From Lachnospiraceae bacterium (GTDB lineage: Bacteria > Bacillota > Clostridia > Lachnospirales > Lachnospiraceae), in contig JAUNAJ010000003.1 of NCBI GenBank assembly GCA_030527645.1, positions 1-64,000 of the forward strand: 64,000 bases of DNA, in the 5' to 3' direction. Position 1 is the first letter of the stretch, and the number at the start of each line of letters is the position of its first letter. The position numbers and the translations under genes were made by a program. The notes beneath the pieces are model-generated. The model was given only the letters and a program-made list of their open reading frames with translations. It made no database searches and was not told the DNA's origin. Of the stretch, positions 25,343 through 32,824 are shown one piece after another.

Positions 25343-25348
25343 ATTATA
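25343..25348 (-). promoter_or_regulatory. -10 element of MacB-type operon
   Basis: A perfect TATAAT on the minus strand, 87 bases upstream of the first adaptor gene. The matching -35 position (17-base spacer) reads TAACTA, a weak match, so an activator may be needed. Confidence 0.45.
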
Positions 25349-25442
25349 CTACGAGCAGATGTATATAGTTAGTGTTAATTATCCAAAATTCTAACATTGT
25401 GATATCAACAGAAGTTCAACAAGGCACTTTGTGGAGACTCCA

Positions 25443-25498
25443 TGAAAGACATCGAGCGCAGTCTGAGACCGGACTCAGACTGCGCTCGATGTCTTTCA
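25443..25498. other. 56-bp perfect hairpin between operons
   Basis: Two perfectly complementary 25-base arms (starting TGAAAGACATCGAGC, ending TCTTTCA) around the loop ACCGGA. It lies 57 bases beyond the stop of the SDMH maturation operon and upstream of the MacB-type operon. No T-run follows on either strand, so it is not a textbook intrinsic terminator, though it could block transcription or protect mRNA 3' ends. Confidence 0.85.
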
Positions 25499-25554
25499 CT
25501 ATTCCTTATCACTCACCACCTGCCTGCAGAAAGGCAGCTTCTCCATTGAGCATA

Positions 25555-26697
25555 TTATTCTGCCAGCTCCCTCACTGCATCAGCGGCAAAGATCACCTCT
25601 TCCATTGTATTCGTATGGGAGAAGCTGAAGCGTACAGCTCCCTGCTCACAGGTTCCCAGTGCCTTGTGCATAAGGGGAGCACAGTGGGCTCCCGGCCGCA
25701 CGGCGATGCCGTATTCCTGCATCAGCAGATCCGCTGCCCGGGAGGAATCGGCATCGGCTATATTCAGGGAAACAATGGGACAGCGCTCCCGGACAGAAAA
25801 ATCCCCGTACACGGTTACATTGGAAAGCGGTGAGACTCTGTGATAAAATTCCCGCATCAGCTCCAGCTCCTTTTCCCGTAGACGCTCCGCTCCCTGCTCC
25901 TTCAGCCATTGCAGGGAGGCATGGAGGCCCGCCAGACCATGCACATTCATAGTCCCTGCCTCAAGGGCGGCAGGCATCTCCGGTGGCTGCTCCTTTCGAT
26001 AGGTCTGAACACCGGTTCCGCCGTAGAGAAGCGGACGGATCTTCACATCAGGTCGTACGATCAGGCCTCCTGTCCCCTGAGGTCCCAGAAGACTTTTATG
26101 TCCGGTGAAGCACAGAACATCGATGTGCATCCGCTGCAGATCGATGGGAAATATTCCTGCCGTCTGGGAGGCATCTACCAGAAAGAGAACGTTCATATTC
26201 GCAGCAATTTCTCCGATTTTCTGAATATCATACAGATTTCCCGTAAGATTGGATCCATGGGTGCAGACCAGGAGCCTTGTATTAGACCGGATCTCCCGTT
26301 GAAATCCGTTCAGATCAACTCTGCCCATTCTGTCACAGGGAAGGATCGTCAGCTCCACCCCCTGTTTTTCCAGCGCATACAGGGGCCGCAGCACGCTGTT
26401 GTGCTCCGCCGCTGTGGTGATCACATGATCTCCGGGAGAAAGAAGTCCGAAGAGAGCAATGTTCAGCGCTTCTGTGGCGTTCATTGTAAAGGCAGTCTGC
26501 GACGGATCCCATCCATGAAACAGTTCGTTCACCAATACTCTTGTTTCATATACGAGTCTGGAAGCATCCAGTGCCGCACCATGCACACCGCGGCCGGAAT
26601 TACCAAGAGAACAGAGTGCACGGGTCACTGCCTGCACCACTTCCTCCGGTTTTTTCATGGTGGTTGCTGCATTGTCCAGATAGATCAGATCATGCAT
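25555..26697 (-). CDS. Cysteine desulfurase family protein of SDMH cluster
   Basis: A 380-residue class V aminotransferase fold PLP enzyme. It has LDNAATT at residues 7-13, the PLP Lys201 (FTGHKSLLGPQG) and a C-terminal Cys339 (RPGAHCAPLMH) in the position of the catalytic persulfide cysteine. It resembles the EF2568-type family found in selenium-dependent molybdenum hydroxylase clusters, where it is thought to provide S or Se for the cofactor. I start it at the ATG at 26697. The open frame to 26775 runs into the preceding gene. It is the last gene of the operon and overlaps the Se/S carrier-like gene by 13 bases. Confidence 0.88.
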   Translation of the reverse strand: MHDLIYLDNAATTMKKPEEVVQAVTRALCSLGNSGRGVHGAALDASRLVYETRVLVNELFHGWDPSQTAFTMNATEALNIALFGLLSPGDHVITTAAEHNSVLRPLYALEKQGVELTILPCDRMGRVDLNGFQREIRSNTRLLVCTHGSNLTGNLYDIQKIGEIAANMNVLFLVDASQTAGIFPIDLQRMHIDVLCFTGHKSLLGPQGTGGLIVRPDVKIRPLLYGGTGVQTYRKEQPPEMPAALEAGTMNVHGLAGLHASLQWLKEQGAERLREKELELMREFYHRVSPLSNVTVYGDFSVRERCPIVSLNIADADSSRAADLLMQEYGIAVRPGAHCAPLMHKALGTCEQGAVRFSFSHTNTMEEVIFAADAVRELAE

Positions 26698-26921
26698 ACT
26701 TGTATCTCCTGGTGTGTGATCCCTTCCTCCTTCATCAGCTGACAGAGCATGTCCTTCTCCTCCGGTGCTGCACACCAGGCCATTCCGCAGCCGGCGGAAA
26801 TGCTTTTAGGAACCGGGATCAGCCGTCCGGGTGCCTGTCTCTTCCTGCATACCGCCTCCATGGCAATCGCCATGGCAGTGGTATGAAAGGTGATGATCAC
26901 TTTACGTTCTTTCCTGATCAT
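26685..26921 (-). CDS. Putative Se/S carrier-like protein (DUF3343)
   Basis: A 78-residue protein matching the DUF3343 / putative Se/S carrier pattern. The N-terminal beta strand VIITFHTTAMAIAME is followed by PGRLIPVPKSISAGCG, which has the conserved Gly-Cys and a second Cys in GMAWC. Members sit next to the desulfurase and YqeC genes in SDMH clusters and are proposed to carry activated selenium or sulfur. It overlaps the YqeC gene by 20 bases upstream and the desulfurase gene downstream, so translation of the three is coupled. Confidence 0.82.
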   Translation of the reverse strand: MIRKERKVIITFHTTAMAIAMEAVCRKRQAPGRLIPVPKSISAGCGMAWCAAPEEKDMLCQLMKEEGITHQEIQVCMI

Positions 26922-27537
26922 AGATGGTCTGATCCTCCTTTAAAAGAGCTGCAATTCTGTTCTGCTCCGGTGTATCCAGACAAGCCGGGCAGATTCGTAC
27001 GGTTTTGTCGGGATACTCTTTCTGAAATTTTTTCAGATATCCTTCCCGCACCAGTTTCTGAAGGTGAACCGCCGTCAGGAGCTCCTCCTCCTCTGCCTGC
27101 AGGCAGTTCAGCACCAGCTCTTTGCGGAATGCGATCTCCTTCAGAGGCTTTCCGATGGCATGGACAGCACAGACGATCAGAATTTCATCGATATTGGCAT
27201 CGATCACCGGCTCTGTCTCATTGGGAAACTTCACCGGCAGACAGCCGGATCCGTCTGCCTCCACCAGTACCACATCCGCATGAGGACAGACTGCCTCATA
27301 GGTTTCTGCGGAGAGACTTCGGATTTTTTTTCCCTCCTGCCTTCCTGCCATGCAATAGGCTTTTACCTCCAGCTCCCTGATGATTTTTTCCGGATCATCC
27401 GTAAGCAGCGTATCCTCCTCGATCAGCATATGGGTGGAGGTGGTAACAAAAACCTTTTTCCCCTGCTTGCGATAGTGTTTTGCCAATTGATGGATCAGAG
27501 TGGTCTTTCCGCCAGCTCCCACGACTGCATAGTTCAT
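26902..27537 (-). CDS. yqeC: Selenium-dependent hydroxylase accessory protein YqeC
   Basis: A 211-residue P-loop protein (VGAGGKTTL near the start; ADVVLVEADGSG as Walker B-like). It matches the YqeC family, a marker of selenium-dependent molybdenum hydroxylase maturation. The biochemical role is not settled. The P-loop suggests nucleotide-driven handling of the cofactor or apoenzyme. The start is the ATG at 27537 just after GGAGGA. A TTG four codons earlier overlaps that site. The C-terminal tail is read through the start of the Se/S carrier-like gene. Confidence 0.87.
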   Translation of the reverse strand: MNYAVVGAGGKTTLIHQLAKHYRKQGKKVFVTTSTHMLIEEDTLLTDDPEKIIRELEVKAYCMAGRQEGKKIRSLSAETYEAVCPHADVVLVEADGSGCLPVKFPNETEPVIDANIDEILIVCAVHAIGKPLKEIAFRKELVLNCLQAEEEELLTAVHLQKLVREGYLKKFQKEYPDKTVRICPACLDTPEQNRIAALLKEDQTIYDQERT

Positions 27538-27567
27538 CGTCTCCTCCAAAAATCAAATCCGTTCTGA

Positions 27568-28395
27568 CTACAGAAGATGCAGGATCGCCTCCAGCACACC
27601 TCCGGCGATACACCTGGCCTTATCGGAAACTGTGAAGCAGTTGTCATATTCCTCGATCCGGGGATCGATGTCGGCAATTTTAAAACCTCTGGTTACGGGA
27701 TAGCCATCCCGGATCAGCCCCCTTAACAGTCCATCCATGGAAGCTCTGACGGGCACCGTTTCCTGATCATTTCTTATCTCGGCAATGATCTGTCCTTTTG
27801 TGACTGTATCGGTCACCTTGCATACATTATACAGAATGCCCTCTGCAGGACTGTGAATGACCCTTTCCTTGTCAAAGCCGGCAATTTTTCCCGGCACACC
27901 TGTATCAGGCAGGGCGCTGCCTTCATAATACACTCTTCCCAGCTTATGTCCACGGCAGGTCTCAATAACTGCATCCACATCCAATCCGGCAGTGAAGCCG
28001 GGACCCAGAGCCACCGTCACCGGTGCCATGGAACGTTCGGTACCCAGGTTTTTCTTTGCGAGGATCCCGTCCACCAGAGCTGCGGGCTGCAGTTCATCCA
28101 GACAGCTGCAGTCCGGATCCACCAGAATCGTTACCTTCCCCTCCTTCAGGAGTTTCTTTGCCTCTTTTGTATCCTCCGCAAGATAGCCTGTAACATTCTC
28201 AATGGTCTGGGTTCCCTGGTAAACCGCCTCGGAAAATGCCACATTTCTCCGGATTGCAGATGGATAGGGAATCTCCAGCACCAGCACAGGAAAGCCGCAG
28301 GCATGCAGCTTCATAATGGTTCCAGTGGCGATATCCCCTCCGCCCCGGACAACGATCAGAGGCTTATGATCAGGGCTTGATAATCTTTCCTGCAT
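27568..28395 (-). CDS. yqeB: SDMH maturation protein YqeB (EF2563 family)
   Basis: A 275-residue protein with VVRGGGDIATGTIMKLHACGFPV at the start (quoted in part: RGGGDIATG) and MEIPxPxAIRR-type sequence (LEIPYPSAIRR), typical of the EF2563/YqeB family. The N-terminal half is Rossmann-like. The family always occurs with YqeC, SelD and a molybdenum hydroxylase and is needed for, or predicted to act in, delivering selenium to the cofactor. It overlaps YedF by 26 bases. ATG follows GGAG by ten bases. Confidence 0.9.
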   Translation of the reverse strand: MQERLSSPDHKPLIVVRGGGDIATGTIMKLHACGFPVLVLEIPYPSAIRRNVAFSEAVYQGTQTIENVTGYLAEDTKEAKKLLKEGKVTILVDPDCSCLDELQPAALVDGILAKKNLGTERSMAPVTVALGPGFTAGLDVDAVIETCRGHKLGRVYYEGSALPDTGVPGKIAGFDKERVIHSPAEGILYNVCKVTDTVTKGQIIAEIRNDQETVPVRASMDGLLRGLIRDGYPVTRGFKIADIDPRIEEYDNCFTVSDKARCIAGGVLEAILHLL

Positions 28396-28996
28396 GGCTC
28401 ATCATCTCCACTATATCGTACATATTGGTAACACCGCCTACAGCCAGCTTCTCTGTCAGCTCATAGTAGTTCAGGCAGGTACCGCAGGTATAAACTTCTG
28501 TCCCTTCCGCCTCCAGAAGCTTCAGATCCTCCAGACTGTCAGAGCCTTCACAGCTCAGGAAGGCTCCGCTGTTGTACAGAAGGATCGTTTTCGGGAAGGT
28601 ATCCTGTTTGGTAAGGGCAAAGATAAATGCCTTCATCAATGTTTTTCCAAGAGCCCCCTCCCCGCTTCCCATCTGGTTGGAGGACAGCACCACTACTGCA
28701 GCATCCTTTGCATTCGGAAGGCAGACCTCTTCCTGCTCCTGCACTTCTTCATCACCTGCAGCAGAAGCAGCAGTGCCGCCTGCTGTGATCACTACACGGA
28801 ACTCATTGTCACCAAGCTTTTCCGCCTGCACCCCGTGATTTCTCACATTGGCAAATTTTGTCAGGTTCTGTACGGCGATCTCATTATCCACCAGCACCTC
28901 TACCTGCTCGCCTTCCTTCATTGTTTTCATCTCATTCTTTGTGTTGACTACCGGAAGAGGACAGGCCAGCCCCCTTGCATCGATTTTATGATCCAT
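28370..28996 (-). CDS. yedF: Selenium metabolism protein YedF
   Basis: A 208-residue two-domain protein. Residues 1-75 are a TusA/SirA-like sulfur carrier with the CPLP motif (GLACPLPVV, Cys12). Residues 95-208 are a DsrE-like domain with CGTCLNYYEL. This is the layout of the YedF family, found with SelD in selenium-using organisms. It is expected to carry selenide or persulfide in the cytosol towards SelD or the molybdenum cofactor. It lies 120 bases after the SelD gene with a short gap that shows only a GCCGG-rich repeat. Confidence 0.9.
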   Translation of the reverse strand: MDHKIDARGLACPLPVVNTKNEMKTMKEGEQVEVLVDNEIAVQNLTKFANVRNHGVQAEKLGDNEFRVVITAGGTAASAAGDEEVQEQEEVCLPNAKDAAVVVLSSNQMGSGEGALGKTLMKAFIFALTKQDTFPKTILLYNSGAFLSCEGSDSLEDLKLLEAEGTEVYTCGTCLNYYELTEKLAVGGVTNMYDIVEMMSHAGKIIKP

Positions 28997-29116
28997 ATTC
29001 TGTTATTCCTTTCTATGACAAAGATTTCCTGATTCCGCGAAAGCAGGAGACAAGGCTGCAGCCTCCGGCATACCGGCATCCATTATTTACCGGCATCCCA
29101 TGAACCATAATGGTTT

Positions 29117-30136
29117 TCAGCAGACGATGATCTCCTTCTCCTGCTTCTCTGTAATCTCTCCCACGATTTCTGCAGGCAGCCCTTCTGCATGCATTTCCCC
29201 AAGGATGGCTTCGGCTTCCCCGGGATCCACACTCACCAGCAGACCGCCTGAGGTCTGAGGATCAAACAGTACCTCCTCCATTGCAAAGGAGATCTGTCGA
29301 AATTCCACTCTGTCTCCCAGAAAATTCCTGTTTTTCTGTCCGGCGGCAGTCAGATAGAATTCCTCAGCATAGGCTTCCGCCCGCTCAAACCGGGGAACTG
29401 CTCCGGCACGAAGTACAGCTGTGCAGGAGCCTGAGAGCATCTCACTTAAGTGCACCAGAAGACCGAAGCCTGTCACATCCGTGCAGGCATGGACCTCATA
29501 TTTTTTCAGGATCCCGGAGGCGGTCTTATTCAGGAAGGTCATGGAATCCACGGCCTGCTCCACCATTTCCTCAGCGGCTTCTTTAATTCTGTGGGCAGTC
29601 ATAATAATACCCACACCCAGCTTCTTTGTGAGGATCAACTTATCCCCCGGTCTGCAGCCGGAGTTCTTCCAGATCCGATCCGGATCCACCAGTCCTGTCA
29701 CGCTGAGTCCGTACTTGATATCTGCATCAGCAATGGAATGACCGCCTGCCAAAACAGCTCCTGCCTCTGTCACCTTTTCATTGCCCCCCTGCAGGATCCT
29801 TCCCAGGATATTCAGATCCATCTGCTCCGGAAAGCATACAATATTCAGTGCACTGATGACCCTTCCTCCCATGGCATAGATATCGCTGAGGGCATTGGAA
29901 GCTGCCACCTGTCCGAACAGATAGGGATCCTCCAGCATAGGCGGAAAGAAGTCAAGAGTGGACACGATTGCCTGATGATCATTGATCCTGTATACAGCAG
30001 CATCATCATTGCCGTCAAAGCCAACCAGCAGGTTTGGATCTGCCTTCTTCGGAAGCTTCGACAGAACCCAGCTCAGGGTTCCTGCCCCGAGCTTGGCGGT
30101 GCAGCCGCCTCCTTTGCAGAATATAATGTCTTCCAT
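29117..30136 (-). CDS. selD: Selenide, water dikinase
   Basis: A 339-residue SelD, which makes selenophosphate from selenide and ATP. The N-terminal catalytic loop reads KGGGCTAK, with the active Cys12 (Sec in some species) and Lys15. ATP/Mg binding segments follow: [22 protein letters not shown]-like SDIYAMGG and GGHS. The C-terminal AIRS domain ends with [10 protein letters not shown]. The start is the ATG at 30136, inside the upstream HTH-MobA gene, which it overlaps by 64 bases. I find no selenocysteine gene in this window, so within the region selenium is probably destined for the labile Se of the hydroxylase. Confidence 0.94.
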   Translation of the reverse strand: MEDIIFCKGGGCTAKLGAGTLSWVLSKLPKKADPNLLVGFDGNDDAAVYRINDHQAIVSTLDFFPPMLEDPYLFGQVAASNALSDIYAMGGRVISALNIVCFPEQMDLNILGRILQGGNEKVTEAGAVLAGGHSIADADIKYGLSVTGLVDPDRIWKNSGCRPGDKLILTKKLGVGIIMTAHRIKEAAEEMVEQAVDSMTFLNKTASGILKKYEVHACTDVTGFGLLVHLSEMLSGSCTAVLRAGAVPRFERAEAYAEEFYLTAAGQKNRNFLGDRVEFRQISFAMEEVLFDPQTSGGLLVSVDPGEAEAILGEMHAEGLPAEIVGEITEKQEKEIIVC

Positions 30137-31104
30137 ATAGATAATAGCTCCTCTAAATCTTCTATAGTATCCACATCCTTCAGTTCCCATTCACTTCCGG
30201 CAGCAATTTTTCTCACATGCTCCGGATACTCCTTCAGCAGTACACTGCCGCCCTGTCCCTCCGGGAGATCCTTCAGGTACCGGAAAGTCCATGCAGGAAA
30301 TGCGGTTGGTGTGCTGCGGATCTTCTCCCAGGCAGTGCGGTAGATGTTGTCTCTGTCCTTCTCTGCCGCCTGCCCGATCCGTATCAGGGTATCCCGCGTC
30401 AGAAGGGGCTGATCTGCCGGTGTAAAAATACAGGTCTCCACACGCTCCTCCATATACTCCACGCCAAGCCGGATGGTATCATTCCTTCCGGAGTATTCAT
30501 GAATAATAACCGGAATCCCCTGTTTTCGACAGAGCTGCTCCACTTCCCTGTGCCTTGTAACAACCACACGTTTCTCAAATACGCCTTCTGAAGCATCCAG
30601 AATTCTCTGTATTAAGGGTTCACCATCAAAATCCGCCAGCAGCTTATTGGATCCAAATCGCTTTCCCTCTCCGGAGGCCATGATCACCAGACCTGTCCTC
30701 TGAAAATAAGGCTGACGCTTCTCTTCTTCAGCCTCCCTGTTTTCACCATATCCATCCCTGCCATCGGTATATTCAGGAAAATGCTTCTTATACAGAACCT
30801 GTATCGACTCGTTACAGGCCGTCATGTACTCCTCAAAACGCTGCAGAAAGAGTTGTCCTTCAGAAGTCAGGGTACTGCCTCCTCCGGATCGACCCCCCGT
30901 GGTTTTCACTGTCAAAGGAAATCCCAGAGCCTCCTCTGCCGTCCGGATCACCCTGTGGGCTTTTGAATAGGCCATGCCCATGGATCTGGCCGCTGCATTC
31001 AGAGAACCTGTTTTCTCGATCTCACGTAGAAGCAGACAGGGACCTTCCCCGAACACCTTTTCATTCTGTTCATTTTTTAAAACAATCTTTGCTGCTGTCT
31101 TCAT
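30073..31104 (-). CDS. ModE-type HTH fused to MobA-like nucleotidyltransferase
   Basis: A 343-residue fusion. Residues 1-105 are a ModE/LysR-type winged helix ([29 protein letters not shown]). Residues 130-330 are a MobA/MocA-type NTP transferase with the signature [15 protein letters not shown] and the metal-binding TPADQPLL. In SDMH clusters a MocA-like enzyme probably converts the molybdopterin cofactor to the cytosine dinucleotide form. The HTH domain suggests the same protein senses cofactor, molybdate or its product and controls the divergent operons. It is the first gene of the maturation operon. Confidence 0.88.
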   Translation of the reverse strand: MKTAAKIVLKNEQNEKVFGEGPCLLLREIEKTGSLNAAARSMGMAYSKAHRVIRTAEEALGFPLTVKTTGGRSGGGSTLTSEGQLFLQRFEEYMTACNESIQVLYKKHFPEYTDGRDGYGENREAEEEKRQPYFQRTGLVIMASGEGKRFGSNKLLADFDGEPLIQRILDASEGVFEKRVVVTRHREVEQLCRKQGIPVIIHEYSGRNDTIRLGVEYMEERVETCIFTPADQPLLTRDTLIRIGQAAEKDRDNIYRTAWEKIRSTPTAFPAWTFRYLKDLPEGQGGSVLLKEYPEHVRKIAAGSEWELKDVDTIEDLEELLSIWKTLYSAKEAAAPPSSGQEP

Positions 31105-31559
31105 GCTGAGGAACTCCGGTTTCTGATCAAATATACTGTTACAAGTCGCGAAGTATTCTGTAACTCTCTACGGTGGACTACCCGCAGAATACTTTCGTTA
31201 TACTATTAATACTACAACGGATTATAGCATGCACACATGGTCTTTTTCAATTGATATGATATACTTATATTACTGCGTCTGGAGATACTGGTTACTGTTC
31301 ACGGGTAATGTTCCGCGAGGTGTTTTCATGCAGTTTCTGCATGAAAACCCGAGGATTACAGCGCCAGATTGCGCGTCAGCGCAATCTGTGTGCATCGCGA
31401 AGCGTGTTACAGTTCCCCCCGTGAACTGTAACAGATACTGGTTACTGTTACGGGTACCTCCCCTTCATGCGCAGTCCCCGCCGTTACACGGCTCAGGCTG
31501 CTGCTGACGCGGCCTGACTGCTTATGCATATTTCGACATGACAAAGGAGGCGATTGCCT
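31105..31559. other. Divergent control region between SDMH operons
   Basis: This 455-base gap separates the maturation operon (minus) from the hydroxylase operon (plus). Near the minus-strand gene is an imperfect inverted repeat, CGAAGTATTCTG (31149-31160) with CAGAATACTTTCG (31185-31197). Next to it are candidate TATAAT/TATAAC elements on the minus strand (about 31190-31230). The rest (31283-31456) is a cassette of three hairpins between direct repeats, described separately. The frame 31229-31507 has no ribosome binding site and is not called. Confidence 0.6.
31283..31456. repeat. Hairpin cassette flanked by direct repeats
   Basis: Near-identical 24-25 bp repeats (starting AGATACTGGTTACTGTT and ending CGGGTA) lie at 31283-31307 and 31433-31456. 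Between them are three perfect hairpins. The first has 12-bp arms GTTTTCATGCAG/CTGCATGAAAAC (31322-31348). The second has 10-bp arms CAGATTGCGC/GCGCAATCTG (31365-31388). The third has 10-bp arms GTTACAGTTC/GAACTGTAAC (31406-31432). The block has no coding frame. It looks like a small non-autonomous intergenic repeat element. Confidence 0.75.
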
Positions 31560-32357
31560 ATGATGACTATAAAAAACTATGTGCGGCCGGAAACTCTGGA
31601 GGAGGCCTGGCAGCTGAACCAGAAGCGGACGAACCGCATTATCGGCGGCATGCTGTGGCTGAAGATGGGCAGCGGCAATGTGAATACCGTTATTGACCTC
31701 AGTGATCTGGAGCTGAATGCGATAGAAGAAACGGAAGAAGAATTTTTCATTGGTGCCTATGCAACTTTGCGGCAGCTGGAGCTGCATGCAGGGCTGAATA
31801 CCTATACCAATTGCGCTGTCCGGGATGCTGTAAAGGATATCATCGGTGTGCAGTTCCGTAATCTGGCAACGGTGGGCGGCAGTATCTGGGGACGCTTTGG
31901 ATTTTCGGATGTTCTGACTGTCTTTCTGTCCATGGACTGCTATGTGGAGCTGTACAAGGGCGGCATAGTTCCGCTGCCGGAATTTGCTCAGATGAAGAAG
32001 GATAACGATATTCTCCTTCGTCTCATTGTAAAGAAACTGCCGGGGGCATTCTGCTACAATGCTGTGCGGATCCAGCGAACGGACTTTCCTGTACTGACCT
32101 GTGCTGCCTCTGAGATAAACGGAACCATCCGCCTTTCCATTGGTGCACGCCCCGGCAAGGCTCTCATTGTTGCTGATGAGGAGGAACTCCTGAAGGAGGG
32201 CATCACAGAAGAGTGTGCTGCTGCATTTGCCGAATATGCTGCTGCCCATGTAAAAACGGAAGGAAACATCAGGGGAAGTGCTGCGTATCGCACCCAGCTG
32301 ATCCGGGTTCTGACCAGGAGGACACTGCTTGCGCTGAAAGGAGGAGAAGCATGCTGA
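31560..32357 (+). CDS. Molybdenum hydroxylase FAD-binding subunit
   Basis: A 265-residue FAD-binding subunit of the xanthine dehydrogenase family. It starts with YVRPETLEEAW-type sequence (VRPETLEEAWQL) and contains the FAD contacts IIGGMLWLKMG and the typical RNLATVGGSIWGRFGFSD stretch (quoted: NLATVGGSI). It passes electrons between the 2Fe-2S clusters and the external acceptor. The ATG at 31560 lies nine bases after AAAGGAGG. A second ATG directly follows. It overlaps the iron-sulfur subunit gene by seven bases. Confidence 0.92.
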   Translation: MMTIKNYVRPETLEEAWQLNQKRTNRIIGGMLWLKMGSGNVNTVIDLSDLELNAIEETEEEFFIGAYATLRQLELHAGLNTYTNCAVRDAVKDIIGVQFRNLATVGGSIWGRFGFSDVLTVFLSMDCYVELYKGGIVPLPEFAQMKKDNDILLRLIVKKLPGAFCYNAVRIQRTDFPVLTCAASEINGTIRLSIGARPGKALIVADEEELLKEGITEECAAAFAEYAAAHVKTEGNIRGSAAYRTQLIRVLTRRTLLALKGGEAC

Positions 32358-32824
32358 TCAACATGACCTTGAATGGAAAAAAGATTACTGATGATGTGGA
32401 AGCAGATCTGCTCCTCATCGATTTTGTGCGGAAGCACGGCTGCTTCAGTGTGAAACGCGGCTGTGAAACTGCCAACTGCGGCCTGTGTACCGTTCTGCTG
32501 GACGGAGCTCCCGTTCTTTCCTGCTCTGTTCTTGCTCTCAGAGCCCACGGACATACGGTACAGACTCTGGAGGGGCTTCAGGATGAGGCAGCTGAATTCG
32601 TGGGATTTATCGCGGATCAGGGAGCGGATCAGTGCGGCTTCTGCAATCCGGGGTTTGTCATGAACACCATCAGCCTGCTGCGGGAACATCCGGATCCCAC
32701 GGATGATGAGATCCGTGCCTATCTGGCAGGCAACCTCTGCCGCTGCAGCGGATACGAGGGACAGCTCCGGGGAATCAGAAGCTTTCTGAACAGCAGAAAG
32801 GAGGCGAAACATGGAGCAGAATAA
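32351..32824 (+). CDS. Molybdenum hydroxylase 2Fe-2S subunit
   Basis: A 157-residue subunit carrying two [2Fe-2S] clusters. The plant-ferredoxin-type cluster uses Cys38, Cys43, Cys46 and Cys58 (GCETANCGLC). The C-terminal cluster uses Cys95, Cys98, Cys130 and Cys132 (QCGFCNPG and CRCSGYEG). It conducts electrons from the molybdenum site to FAD. The start at 32351 (MLINMTL) overlaps the stop of the FAD-subunit gene. The open frame further upstream is only read-through of that gene. Confidence 0.95.
   Translation: MLINMTLNGKKITDDVEADLLLIDFVRKHGCFSVKRGCETANCGLCTVLLDGAPVLSCSVLALRAHGHTVQTLEGLQDEAAEFVGFIADQGADQCGFCNPGFVMNTISLLREHPDPTDDEIRAYLAGNLCRCSGYEGQLRGIRSFLNSRKEAKHGAE

Noticed and set aside
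25443-25498. An ordinary intrinsic terminator
   Set aside because: The arms are far longer than usual and neither side has a T-run.
29117-30136. Selenocysteine in SelD
   Set aside because: The active-site codon is a normal Cys codon and no in-frame TGA occurs in the gene.
31229-31507. Open frame in the SDMH divergon
   Set aside because: It runs through the hairpin cassette, has no ribosome binding site and its sequence is explained by the inverted repeats.
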